The notes under the pieces: generated by a model
Seen by the model: the letters and a program-made list of their open reading frames with translations, nothing else
What the model was told of the DNA's origin: nothing
Databases searched by the model: none
Shown: in pieces, positions 13,200-25,830 of the stretch
Layout of the letters: the number at the start of each line of letters is the position of its first letter
How positions within the stretch are numbered: position 1 is the first letter of the stretch
NCBI GenBank assembly: GCA_017591395.1
Contig: WEDG01003391.1
Coordinates: 62,001 to 126,000, forward strand
Length of the DNA: 64,000 nt
DNA from: Schistocephalus solidus
Lineage: Eukaryota > Platyhelminthes > Cestoda > Diphyllobothriidea > Diphyllobothriidae
Reading direction: 5' to 3'
Program-made: the position numbers and the translations under genes

Positions 13200-14911
13200 T
13201 GCATTCTAATTGGACATGGCTAGTTGCTGGTGGCAACTAAGTCATAAATTTTCATTCATGCCCCCTACCTTGTCGGTAACACTCCATAATTCCGGGTTAC
13301 TCATTGATATTAGACCGCCTGTGATAGCTCTGGGTTGGACACCCAAGGCTGTAATAAATAAGCAATTTCAAGTATCTTAAGAATTCTTGTAAAAATGGGG
13401 AGAACGCAGGTTATCAGTACAGAGTGATTGCAACCAGAGTGATTGGGACCAGCAATACTCTCGCAGCGAATTTCTCGTCATTCAGGCAGATTGTTTGAGT
13501 GTCCATTCTTGCAACATCCAATGACGACTGGCATTGTGATTGCCTCCAGCTCGTTCATTTGACCACCGAATGTCACTAATACGTGAGCTGGCATGGCATG
13601 CTAACGCGATGAGCAGCCCCCCACTGGCTAGTTCAGAGCGAGATGGTCCGTCCTTCAAATCAGTCATGTGACAGTTCAACCTTCAAATCAGTCATGTGAC
13701 AGTTCAACTTTGTGTCCCAGCGCAGCGCTGGCAACTTGCGCATAACTTCGTTTGCAGTACGGTAGACTTTCGCGACTTCAACCGCATCCGTCACCCGCCT
13801 CGCTGCAGTGAGTTGAGGGACTGGTCTGGGATACTCATTAAGAGCCTGAAGTCACTAGAATAGGGGACGATAGACGGTCACCCTTTTTAGACCTAGGTAC
13901 TTCTTCTGGGTAAGCTGTCAGATGAACTGATTAAAACGCAAGGCTCTGTGGGCTTTTCTTCCATTGACTAAAAAGCAAAAACAAAGGATAGTTCTGCCCA
14001 CTGACGCACTGAATTTAAATGCAATTCTTTGTTCAAACCGCCGTTTACTGAGAGACACCGGGTGTTTTCTCCAGGTGTGTTCTGTTCACCCTCCAGAACT
14101 GAATAGCATTGCCTCAAAATTGTAGGGTGAAATATTACCTCTTCAACACTATCAGGCTATCTGGCCACTTGTTCGAGATCGGCCACTTGCAAATCTCACA
14201 GGCACAATTCAAATGCACATGCTGACTGCAAATTCAACATCGTTAAAATTCTCGAATACGTGCGTCAGTGTTTAGGAGAGAATAACGAATTTCATGCATC
14301 CGGCCCAGTCGCAGGACAGAAATGGATAGTTCCGGCTTTGTAGAACACTATTACCAACGAAGACAAAGGAGATTGAAATGCTATTTCGGGCTTAATAGCC
14401 GTCATCAGCCGCCCATACTTAATCAGAGGCGTAGCTTGAACCTGTGCTCGCTTGATTATTAACCTAACACTTCAACTAATGAGCCACAAGGTCATTCGGG
14501 AACAATAACAACTGTAGATAGGCAGTCATTGGTTGGCTGCGGGAGCTGCTCGTAGAGTATCTTTATTATTTGTTTGCTTAAATAGGACAATCAAACGATT
14601 TGAGGGCAACGAATTCTTGTGCGTCCCTTTTAATCCGGTAAAGAATGCTGACCATAATGAACGCAGTGAAAAGTGTTGGGAGGATCGTGAGGTTTAAGGA
14701 TAGGTTGACGTGTACTACGATCTAAGCAAGTGCTAAGAAACCAGCTCAATTGAAATATGAGGTTAATTACATCCATTTCTTTTCAAGGACAACGCATTGC
14801 CATTGCTCCGTTATACTACGACTGCCTAATAATTATGTTCGTTAGAGATGTCACAGGAGCATTCATTATCGGTTTGGGTAGAGTAGCGAGCGTTGAATAC
14901 GATCATACATT
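13200..14911. other. Non-coding stretch
   Basis: No coding region is supported. It holds a perfect 28-bp tandem duplication (13653-13708, annotated separately). At about 14350-14430 it holds the tail part of a minus-strand family-1 SINE (gacaaaggagattgaaatg ... gccgtcatcagccg). The remainder is featureless to my reading. Confidence 0.5.
13653..13708. repeat. Perfect 28-bp tandem duplication
   Basis: The 28 bases starting cttcaaatcagtcatg occur twice without a mismatch or gap. Perfect identity suggests a recent slippage or repair event. Confidence 0.95.
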
Positions 14912-15041
14912 TCACATTAGTTGGTGAATGAGGGATTTTTTGGAATTCAGAAAAAATACTTTTAACTTTTTCGCAGGAGGGCAATAATCAGCAGATGAAA
15001 ACAAATTACCAAGTAAAGTGAAAATGATTATGTCGATGATG

Positions 15042-15790
<749 letters not shown>

Positions 15791-16819
15791 ATGATTTTTG
15801 TGGTGGTGGTGGTGGTGGTTGCGTTTGTGGTGGTGGTGGACGTGATTCTTGTATATAAAAGAGACTATGGTGTGTATAAGCAAGGATGCGGTATCGGTTT
15901 CCTTCACAACTTTTGTCTTTTTCACCAGGATTAATTTTTTATACTTCGTCTTGAGCCAAATAGACTTGTGCGCTGAACTTTTGCCTAAGATGACTTTGTT
16001 TTAGCCAACACGTGAACATGTCAGTCACAAGAGTGGTTTTGATTTTTGCGACTGAATCTCTTTCGTCCCTTCATAGCTCCTAGCCGATTTAATGCTATTT
16101 CATAGTGAAAAAACGGTTTTTAAGGACATTCGTCGGGTAGAGTTTTATTTTAAGGCGCCATGAGATGTGACACATTGCTAAGGAATTATTGCTTGAAACA
16201 CTCTGTTCGGCAACGAAAGGAGAAAAGTTCTTGTTGTGTCACGTTCCTTCAATAATTCAGCACAATGGTCCTTTCCACTGAATCACAAGCGGTTTAAGCA
16301 AAGTCACCAAGAATGAAACCCTGAAGCAGAACAATGACCACCAAAGACTCAGACCTTATCTCTTTGTCATTCTTTTAGGGGCAGATTAGAGCAGTTCTTT
16401 CTGGACTGAGTTACTGACAACTTGTTTAGCCATACCAGGCTCTGTCAGTGATCAAGTGGGCTTTGAACCGAACCAGTGGCTTCGCCTACCAAAAATCGGC
16501 CTCATCCTATTTCCCAAGAGAGGAAGGGAGGAAGAACAGGTTGAGTGATACGCGAGAATATTTAAACTGACTGATGGATAAGTTAGTAGATGGGTAGGAG
16601 GAGGAGGAGGGAGGGGGCTGGATCTTTAAGGGAGGTAGGGGGTTTTGGAGGCGTTTGCCCTGCGCCATAAGCTCCCTTTCTCTCTCTCTCCCTCTCTCTT
16701 CCTCGCTTATTAACTTGGCGTAGGTCATAAATTATTCCCTTATTTGTCATCCTCTTAAAAATTCACTTACGCCATCGGCCTACACATAACCATTCGTCAG
16801 TAAATAACTCCTCTCTCAT

Positions 16820-17165
16820 TCTGTGTGTGCCAAGGATGGTTGCCGTGCCCCATTAAGGGTTGCACTCCCTCATACACACACACCGGTAAAACTTGTGTCT
16901 CAAAGAGTCACGCAAGCCTGCACACTTAGGGTGCAGGACACAGAGAAGACACACCGGGGAAAACGTCCGCGGCCGTCGTCAATAATTCATTCGGCAGAGA
17001 CCCCTCGCTCTCTCTTGCGCGCGCTCTCTTACTGTCTACGAAACACTGCGAGACTGCCATGCAAATATCAATTATTTATAGGCCAGCAGGGATCGGGCCT
17101 AAAATTCAGCCCTTCTTCCAGTTGTGTTTGTGTGGATGGTTATGCATATATCTCCCTCCTTTTCG

Positions 17166-17196
<31 letters not shown>

Positions 17197-18080
17197 GCTC
17201 TCGCTCTCCGCTTCCGCTTACTACCGCTTTTCTAATTAAGAAAACGCATAATTTATTCAGGAACTAAAGCCCCGCCATGTCGATCAGACTGTGTGAGCGT
17301 CTGTGTGTGTGGACTTCCTCGCCCCCTCAGGTTCCCGCCCTCGGAAGACACGACACAATGGAATGAACTGAGGTGAGGGGTGAGGGGAGGAGGAGGAGGA
17401 GGAGAGACCGTGACGTTTGGCGGTGGGTGTCGGCATCTGACGACTCCTCCGGCACTATCTACCGCCCTTCCCTCCCGCCCGCCCGCCCGCTCCCCTCCTG
17501 TCAGCACGCACATTTACGGAAGCTTTTCCGCCTCACGTGAAATTTCCGACCTTTTGCGTGGGTGCGCAGACGCACGTATGCGCTTCATTGCTGCATCATT
17601 TATGTCGCTACAACCTCAGCTTGATAGGCCATGCCGAATGAATATTAATATGGCCCATTGCAGTCCGCTAAGGCAAGCAGAACTGGCTGGCAGGCAAGGT
17701 CTCAACGCGGAGTCTCCTACCTCCCACGCGTCAACGGAAGAGGTCACCAACCCCCACAGTGGTTCTTCGTCAACTTGATGACTGCCGGGGTTTGTCCAAT
17801 CAATCAGGCGGGGGGAGCATTTATTGGAAGTATCACCATGAACGCGTGATTGTGCGTGCGGCCGAAAAAAACGTAATTAAACCTCAAAATGCCTCCCGAG
17901 AGCGGGGGTGTTGACAGGGGAATAAGAACTTTGTGCTGTATGTGTTGATGGTGGCGACATTGCCTTGGACGAATCGCTAAGTGGGTGCTCATTGGACCCG
18001 TTGTGCAGCTGCGGCAACCAATACCGGCCCCACCCAGCCAAATAAGCCGATACGCGTCCATCACGACGATCTGGGCTGAA
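16820..18080 (+). promoter_or_regulatory. CpG- and CT-rich block, candidate promoter region
   Basis: Base composition shifts to GC-rich with many CpG words (cgcgcgct, cgcccgcccgcccgc, cctcacgtg), flanked by (CT)n. Inverted CCAAT-type boxes occur near 17795 and 17820. It lies 2-3 kb upstream of the first recognised zinc-finger exon on the same strand. The assignment is inferred from composition and position only; no transcription start is visible. Confidence 0.3.
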
Positions 18081-18429
18081 TGTCAGTTCTTATAAACTGG
18101 TGGGCGCCGTCTGCGGTGCATTTCATTGACACCTACCTCCTTCTTCACATGCTTTGAACCCTCCTCGTCGTACTTCCTCTCATAGTGCTCTGTTTGCACA
18201 GGCAGTAACAGTTTTTGATTGTAATTTCTCCGGATGATCTTTCCATCGAAATAAAAATCTGTAATCTATACTGGAATAGATTAAATCGGATCCAGAACAT
18301 ATGGTTTTGGGGTTTTGTAGCTTGGAAACTTTCGCCTCCTCCCCTTCATCACGATGAATTTTCATAACCGCGTGGACAAATAATTGACCAGAAACCTTCT
18401 CCTGCTTGAACCCTAAGATTGCGAAAAGC

Positions 18430-18610
18430 AAACCAAATCGCCAAGTGCCTATTTCTCTGATGAGTAGCTATCCACGGATCCAATTGTAAAGTACTTGGCA
18501 GTCCTTGTTGTCTTGCGGGTTCGAGTCCCACTGAAGCCGCTTCGTTTTTCCCAGTTCGGGTCAGTGTTAGTCCTCAAATCTGCCAAAAAGCATTCAACCA
18601 AATCGACGGG
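18430..18610 (+). mobile_element. tRNA-like SINE, family 2
   Basis: A good tRNA B box, 'gggttcgagtccc' near 18520, is followed by 'actgaagccgcttcg', 'tttttcccagtt' and a tail ending 'ctcaaatctgcca'. The same order recurs near 44690-44830 and, truncated, near 6400. Confidence 0.55.
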
Positions 18611-19494
18611 GACTGGTGGATGGTGAAACCGAAGAGATCCGGTTTGTCAGTTAGACTTCAGCTGGGAATCCTCTGCTCAAAGCAAGTGTACATGTTTGCG
18701 TTTCTAACCGTGGGTGATAATCAGGGTCATTCATGTCTTAAGAGGGCTGAGCTAGGCCAAAATAACCCCCACTTACGTAACCAGGCTTTCACATAGCTAT
18801 GAGGGTGAGAGTTATTTTTTGTACATCGAAGGCACAGCGCTTCATTCTTCTAAAATGTGCGACGGGGGAGAATAGAAAGCAGTCTATGCCAGTGGCTGTA
18901 GTACAAGTTTGCTGCAGCATTTCCACTGACCTTTGCTGACCAAATCCTCTGACCCGTTAGCCATCATCAGTGAGAGCGTTCGTGGAATACCTCAAACAAC
19001 CAGACTTCTCTTCCCACCCTCAAAACGGCTAAGACAACAGAAAACCGCCTTCGTCAATGCTGTCTAGAACACCCAACTGCGGCCTCCTAGGTCGCGCATC
19101 GATATCGCTCAGTGGGATGACTTAGAAGAAGGGCGTCAGTCTAACCACTTGGAGTTTATCCTGGTAAAAATAAGGGTTGCTTTAGGCGAGGGGAGTGAAT
19201 GTTGCCTTTATTTCAGAGCCAGAATCTCCACCAGCAGACGCGCTGATTACACTTGTAACCAATACACAAACGTCCGTCTCCAGTGGTCTTGAATTTGCCT
19301 TGCCCCTAGGATGTGCTGGGCGTAGAAATAAAGTGTAAGGCCGATTATACCCCGCTCACTGTGAACCCATTCAGGTGCAAGACACTACTGTTCCTCGGGG
19401 CAGATGTACATCTTTATCGCTTGCGGGGGCGATGTCCGACGTAAAGCCACGCAATGGTGTACAGGAAATTCGCTTTCATATCAGACATTTGGTT

Positions 19495-19760
19495 TCGCAG
19501 AATAATACAACCGACAAAGACAAGGGAGACTGGAATGGTTTATTAGCTGCCATCAGCCAGCCATACCCAACACCAGGTATCGCAACACCTGAGGCTCGAA
19601 CCCGCAACCTGGTCCTGAATATTGATCGGCAGTTTCTTTGTCCTGTCGGTTGCGATCGCATATATTAACTGATCGTGGTACGGGACACACTCGTCCCATC
19701 GGCCCTGGGGCTCTCTCGAGCCCAGCCAGCAGCTGTACAGCGGCTGTTAGTATACGTTGC
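19495..19760 (-). mobile_element. tRNA-like SINE, family 1 (5' part diverged)
   Basis: On the minus strand a B box (gggttcgagcctc) is followed by 'taccctggtgttgggtat'-like sequence and the tail 'cattccagtctcccttgtc'. These features are shared with copies at 56.8, 57.0, 61.2 and 63.8 kb. The A-box part is replaced by unrelated sequence. Adjacent sequence to about 19760 matches the longer repeat context also seen near 59400 and 63700. Confidence 0.65.
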
Positions 19761-20236
19761 TTCCTGTCCGTGAGCTCTTCCTCCAACCAGTGACTTCGGT
19801 GCCCTCGAAGGCGGCCATTAATTCAATTGGGAAACAGTAACCAGCTGCAAGTAACCAGCTGTACATCCTTCAATGTGTTTCCTCGTGCGTGTTTTTAGTC
19901 GATTTCGGTTTGATGAGAACTAATATCAAAAGCAAGAGTTAAAGTATAATATTTGGTCTTAGTACCCGTCATTGTGGTTTGTTGAAATTTTGCTGCTATC
20001 AAAACGTTTGACAATATCTAAACATAGTTTATTTTCTGGTAGTTTTTGTATTATCCATTTTGTCTTTCTTCTCAATTTTCTTCTAGCTTTTAACGAGTAA
20101 TATTTTTCACAAAAAAAACCTTCCTGTGTCTCGGATCAACAAACAGGTAAGGTCAGAGGAAAAGAGGAAACACCGCATATTCAGAAGTGAGCCTTTGTTC
20201 AAACGTTGCATTTTCTCCTTTTGTTCAAACATCCAG

Positions 20237-21676
20237 AGAGCCATGAACGTAACTGCTGAACAGGTGACACTGAGTGCTTTTCCCCAACAGTCAGATGTCT
20301 CTGATAAAGATTGCCAGGTCCTAAACAAGCTGCTGCCTTCGAGCATCAAAACCGGCGTCAGCGATCTGGCTGCTACGTCCTTTCTGGCCGAAACCTCTAA
20401 GGAGCAGACACGGCAGGCAAGCTCGCACAACGCCGATGTTATCAGAGACGTCCTCTGCATTCTCAACAGTCTCTGTGGCCCCGGTCTCCTTCCACCGGCG
20501 GGCGCTACACGACCCCTACCCAACCCCAACCTACTTGGTGAGAGTGCATCAGCCCAGTTGGCGCTCCTGGAGTCTACCCTCTTCGCTGGCCTCAAGGGCG
20601 ATGGCGGCTCCTGCCTCTTCCAGGGAAAGGTGTCCAGTTCCGGCAACTCCCAGCTCGAAAAGCCCACCAAAGTGAGCCGAACGAGTGGGGATGCAGACAC
20701 TAAGTCACACTCCCAGCCTTTCACGTAACCACACCGCTTATGAGGCCGAAACTCATCTACCCCGAGGCTCTAAGCAAGGGCCAGTTCATCTGCCCCAACT
20801 GCGGTGAGGACTTCCTCAATCGTGATGCACTGGCCATGCACATGATGGAGAGTGTTCACTCAGAGGCATGCATCAGCAGCGCCAGCAAGGAGAACCGACA
20901 GCAGAGACGGGTGACGAACGCGAGTCTACATTCCAGACTACTGCCCAGTCTGATGGGGCCGATCGGCCCCACCTGTTCCAGACGCTTCTTTCGCTTGCCA
21001 CACAGTCTGGTTCCGGCGGCACCGGGACGATCAGGAGACCAGGTCTTGGGACCGTCTCCGACCTAGCCAGGAGTTCGAGAGAGGACAGGCCACCGCCGCC
21101 ACCACCACCGACCACCAGACGCACTTTCAAGGCGCTAAGGTGAAGGGCTCACCTGTGGGCTTGGAGACAACAACTCGCTCCAGTTCCACCCTTCAGAACT
21201 CGGAGTCAGCTGACTGCGAGAAACCAATGCTGTCCACGGGCGCCAAACCTGGCCGTAAACCCCGACGCCTTATTTACCACCGTGAAACTATCGGCGCGGA
21301 GGGCTCGGCTGCAGCCGCCCCACTGACCCGCAGTAGGCCGCTACGGGTGGCTGTGAGGGACTTGAGGGCGACGGAGGGGCCAGCACACGCCCGCGTCCAG
21401 CCGCGCACTTCCCGACCGCAGGAAAACGACCTGCGAGAAGGGGAGACCGGAAAGGGCGACGTGGGAACTCAAACGGCCCTGCCAGTACAACCCAAACGTC
21501 CCAACTCCTGTGAAGTGGGAGGTGAGAATGAAAATACCTCACGGCCCGCGCGGGTAAGCTCAACGCCTGCCCGATATGACCTTGAGGAGGCGCAGGGGGG
21601 CCAAGTGAAGATGATGGATTCTGCAAATGGGGCCATCACCGCGACTGCTTTCCAACAGCGTTCTGGGTGTGCAAAG
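20237..21676 (+). CDS. Zinc-finger transcription factor, large internal exon with apparent frame breaks
   Basis: A GC-richer coding-like block. A pyrimidine-rich acceptor ends at 20236 and an ATG follows at 20243; the exon closes at a good donor, AAG|gtaact, at 21676. The first frame is open to the stop at 20726. The next frame carries a C2H2 finger at about 20790-20860, C-x2-C-x12-H-x5-H (ICPNCGEDFL...H...H). Its wide H-x5-H spacing is known from Hunchback/Ikaros fingers. The frame then changes again: 20868-21140 encodes a Pro/Gln-rich stretch, and 21140-21676 a basic low-complexity stretch (KPGRKPRRL). My preferred reading needs three single missing bases, at about 20704-20728, 20870-21060 and 21070-21140. 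Alternatives are a pseudogene or small introns I cannot see. Role by analogy is a nuclear DNA-binding regulator. Confidence 0.6.
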
Positions 21677-23994
21677 GTAACTGTTTTGTCTCTGTGATGT
21701 CTGATCGGTGAACTGATTATGCAGGTCTGAATGAGACATGAAATTTCAGTCCTGCTAATATTCCCATTTTAATCTGGAAAAAATCCTGTTGGTAAACATA
21801 TTTTTTCGGTACTTAATCGTCGGGCCTATACTGTTAACATAGATAATAAACATATGAGAGGTTGGTAGGGTTTATAAGTGTCTTGTGGTTAATACTCACT
21901 TTTGGCATGCTACCCGCATGGCGAGGCTGGAGGAGGGGTAGGTAGAGGAGGATGTGAGCGATTTTCGTCGGTCGAGTACGGTGTGTGAGCATCATATGCG
22001 GTGCGCATCTCCCCGTACTCGACAGTGATGTCCACTCCTTTAAGCCACTTCCAAAAATCGTCCACACACTACTCTATTTTCCCCCTCCTCCCCTTACCTC
22101 AAAACATCGACCTCACCACGCGGATATCATGGAAAAAATGAGTATTTATCACCTTACGCTGATAAAACCCCTCAACCGAAGACATTAGTTTGCGAACTTG
22201 ACTTTTAAACAATCTATTTGTTTTCCCTGCACATAGAACGTGCCAGATTTTGTAAGGTACGCACCAGCCTGACCTTTTAACCCAAAGGGTATGCTCCGAT
22301 CCACCCGGAAGTGGGACTAGTTTTTATCTCAAACTTGTTCCTAATGTAGTAGTTAAGACAGCGCTACACTGTCGAGGTGACCGGCGGAAAATTATGTCCA
22401 GGCTGAGAATAAGTAGATAAGATCGCTGGGGAATGAGCTTTATTCGCCTGACGATTCGGATTCAAACACAAACCCATCCTCTGAGAGAGTATCAGGTACG
22501 GAGACTTCGTACACAGGGAGGTGCAGTATGTCTAGGATGCCGTCGCTATGCTAAGGCATGCCTACGGCAATTAACGGCTCCTCCCTTCGTCGAGGAGGAA
22601 TGCGCTTTGGTGCGTTCATTGTTTGATGGCCAGCATGCGGGTCGTTATCCGCTAAAATTTCATCACCTGTGTTGGGGGTTGGCATAATGACTGCTCGGCC
22701 ATGTCCGGACTGTTAGTTTTACCTGTGCAGGAGTTACGACGACTGAATTCTTTTCAAAGTCAATTCACTCTACAGGCCAGAAGGGAGTTGCATCCAAAAG
22801 TAGCACTCAAGCCACATTGGAGTCCATCTTAAAGGGAATTGGCCACTTCTGTCGGGCTCGCATTCCGATGGCTAGACATTTGGAGCAGGGCAGAGGGGAG
22901 TATATGCAACAGAAGGGAGGGGGCTTGGTTTTGGACTTTTGCTCAGTTTTAAGGACTGAAGTAGTTTTTTTTTCAAGAGATACGGTTCGCGTCTGAGTGG
23001 CAGTAGGTAGAACGAGGAAATAGGAATCGCCTACTAATATGCGTAACCTTGTGCTACATGGATAAGTTAGAGCCATGGTTAGTGTTCAGTGTTGGGTTAT
23101 GAGGGGGCATATTACGGGAGGGGTCCAGTTCCGGTGTCTAACCCAACGGTTTGCTTTACGTGGCAGACACGATCAAGACAACCCGTAGTCCTGGTCAGTC
23201 TCGAGGTGAGTGTTCTCAAATTGCAGTCCCCCATCCCCTGTCTGTGGACGTTTTGACAATCACTGGTCTGAGAGCTTGTGACTCTCATCAAGCATTTCAG
23301 TCCGTTCTTGTTGCCTCACCAGTAGGATTCAATGAAGACATCTTGATGGAAGTGATGAACCCTCCTCTACTGGCAGATGATCTGGGTGTCTGCGTTGGCA
23401 TTACGGCTAATCGTAGTTCGCCTTCAAGCCAATACAACCGAAAAGGAGAACCGGACGTTCCAAGTTTCAGTATAGAGGAGGCACCTTCCTTTGTGTGCTA
23501 AAGGGAGTAGTCAAAAAAGTTAACGGGCAGCAATCGACTGTAAGAGCCTACCAGGAAGGATGAAGCCTGCCCTGGCTGTCTGGGATTCGTCTAGAATCAT
23601 GGGCTGCGAATGACTTGTGACGACCGACTAAGGTCACCGCTAGCTGATTTTTCCGGCTTACGACTTACAATAGCATTGGCATCCTAGCATTGCCCCCCTC
23701 GTTGACTCACCTTGTTGATTCTACCGCCAGAGGTTGGTACTGGAGGTAGGAATCAGGTTGGGTGTAGCACACATAGATGGGAGTTTTAGCTTTGTCAGCC
23801 ACTGTCCTCAATTTCATCAACATTTAATTCCGAGGTGCAAACATTCGATTATAATGTGAGCGAGAGGAGAGAGAGAGAGAGAGAGAGAATGCGAAGTCAT
23901 ACTGTGGGGAACAATCAATTGCGAGCGGCATCACGATGCCACACCTTGCACGTCCTTAGCGTATTGGTTCGTACAGGCAAACGAAGCAGATTTA

Positions 23995-24062
<68 letters not shown>

Positions 24063-24731
24063 CCAAGGGGCCATCCCCATGGAACCTCGGTGCATTCCAT
24101 GCGCGCTTGAACCCATCAATACGTGCTAAAAGGCCTGACATGGAATAGCATAGGTCTTCTCAGGTTTAAGAATCAGACTGCGAGGACACCTTTTTTAAAG
24201 TGACTGTTATGGGACTCCCTTAGAAGTTGGATCCGAATTGCCCTTACAGATGCCTGTTACATGGACGGGTTGTTAAACATAGTCGGACACTGCACCTGAA
24301 TTTACCTCCGGGCCTCTTAACGTATTCATGTCGTCAGGGTCTGATAAGGTTGGTGGTTGCGAGTATTTATCAATACAGTAGGATATTTAAAATGAGTGTT
24401 GTTTATGAAGTTGACTACCGCAAACACTACTTACGTCCTGAGTGCGCGTATAGTGAGTGGTATTTGCAAAATATCGCCAGTTCTTTCACTTCCCGTCCAT
24501 TTTACTCCTCTGCTGCGATGAATTGAAGACGATTTCGGATTGTCCGGGCTGCAGTATCCGAAGAAACATTCACCTTTCCTTCCCATCTGACGTCAGAGTG
24601 CCACGCTCACAAAAACATTTGCCCGAACGCTCCTTATTTGTTTTTATCTACACACACAGACGAGAGCGTATGGCAGCAGCTGCGTCGAAAGGAAGCCTCT
24701 AGTGGAACAGGTAGACTGGTCAGCCGCACTA
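21677..24731 (+). other. Intron of the zinc-finger gene (putative)
   Basis: It lies between the donor at 21677 and the acceptor proposed before 24732. A 116-codon open frame at 23151-23501 and others show no domain. It contains GA microsatellites at 23866-23889 and 24000-24058. Further short exons could be hidden here. Confidence 0.4.
23866..24058. repeat. Two (GA)n microsatellites
   Basis: A short (GA)n at 23866-23889 and a longer one at 24000-24058 are separated by about 110 bases of unique sequence. Confidence 0.95.
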
Positions 24732-25056
24732 GAGGGAGAAACGCCGGGCCAGAAACGCAGACATTCCCCCCAATACCCGACGGCCTTCCAACCAGTTACT
24801 CGCGGATCCATCCATGTCTCCGGTGGCGGCGGCGGCGACGACGACGCACTGGAACTCCGGTCGTCCTCCGATTACGACTGACAGACCCAAATCCTTTCCC
24901 TACGTCTGCCGACACTGTCAGGTGGGGTTCGAGGATCAGACCCTCTTCAGCCTACACATGGGGTTGCATACCTCATCGAATCCCTGGCAATGCAATATGT
25001 GCAGCAAAGTGTTTGGAAATGTCTACGAGTTCACAGCCCATGCGCTCCACTACTGA
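24732..25056 (+). CDS. Terminal exon with Ikaros/Hunchback-type C-terminal zinc-finger pair
   Basis: The frame is open from a possible acceptor (cactag|AGGGAG, 24731) to TGA at 25054. Two C2H2 fingers sit at the very end. The first, at about 24905-24970, is C-x2-C-x12-H-x3-H with LHMGLH. The second, at about 24990-25050, begins CNMC and has YEF before its histidines, C-x2-C-x12-H-x2-H. The combination HMG-H, CNMC and YEF is the signature of the C-terminal finger pair of Ikaros and Hunchback proteins, which mediates protein-protein (dimer) contacts and not DNA binding. The protein stops two residues after the last His. Linkage to the exon at 20237-21676 is inferred from strand, order and finger type. 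The exon start is uncertain; an in-frame ATG lies at 24814. Confidence 0.75.
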
Positions 25057-25661
25057 TACGAGATTAATCCGTCCAGCTCCTAACCCTGACCTTTGCATCT
25101 CCCTTCTTTAAGTCATATCTACTACATAACTTCTGTCCATATCCCAGGCTGCCATTCATACTACCATACGTTGGACTTATGGGCTTATTACGTCCCGGCA
25201 GAATATATATATTCATATAACAAGAGGAACACACAGATTTATTTGCGTTCTTAAACACTTTCTCCGATGGCAGCCTATACGAACGGGCAACAACCCTACG
25301 GATCAAACACTGTCAGGATGAGATAGCAGACATCCAGAGGCAGAATCAGTCCAAAACCTCGCTTTCTTTAGCTATCCAAATCCCTGCCGACACAATATCT
25401 GCTAATATATATATATATATAAAAATCAATGATCAGCAGGACAGCAACTAACTCCCCCACCCCCCTGCAGTGCATCCTGCACGAATAGCTGTAGAGCCAG
25501 CATGTTCAGAACCCATAAATACTGTGAGGCGCCGTACTGAACCTACCTCCGACGATGGAATCTTGTTTGATTTTGAAACGTCAGGATATTAAACCTATTG
25601 TTCCCGTGATCGCCTCTTCTTCTAATTTATGCCCGGGGACGCATTTTTTTGCTTCAATTAG

Positions 25662-25663
<2 letters not shown>

Positions 25664-25721
<58 letters not shown>
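25664..25721. repeat. (TA)n microsatellite
   Basis: Uninterrupted ta repeat of nearly 60 bases, and a shorter one at 25406-25420. It lies immediately beside the hammerhead-like segment. Confidence 0.97.
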
Positions 25722-25723
<2 letters not shown>

Positions 25724-25790
25724 CGTTCATCATCTCCTGAAGAAGACGAAGAAGAAGAGGGGGCGAGTTCATGGACCAAATTGTATTTGT

Positions 25791-25830
25791 ACTGACGTTT
25801 CGAAAGCCTTTTCGCTTCCATCATCAGAGT
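25791..25830 (-). ncRNA. Hammerhead ribozyme-like motif
   Basis: On the minus strand the box ctgatga (25821-25827) is followed by one unpaired t. A 6-bp stem ggaagc/gctttc with loop gaaaag comes next, then gaaa and cgtc. This is the order CUGAUGA - stem II - GAAA - short stem III - GUC of type I hammerheads, which are known in Penelope-like elements with very short stem III. The extra base before stem II is unusual. A Penelope-like fragment lies 2.7 kb away on the same strand. No test of folding was possible. Confidence 0.5.

Larger units (their letters stand above)
15940..20236. other. Region upstream of the zinc-finger gene
   Basis: No coding exon could be supported. It contains purine- and pyrimidine-rich tracts at 16590-16700 and 17160-17480, a (CT)n run at about 17164-17195, and two tRNA-like SINE copies annotated separately. 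It lies on the 5' side of the plus-strand zinc-finger gene and may include its untranslated first exon. Confidence 0.5.

Noticed and set aside
20107..20724. 205-codon minus-strand frame opposite the zinc-finger exon
   Set aside because: Shadow of the coding strand; no motif, and the splice signals and finger lie on the plus strand.
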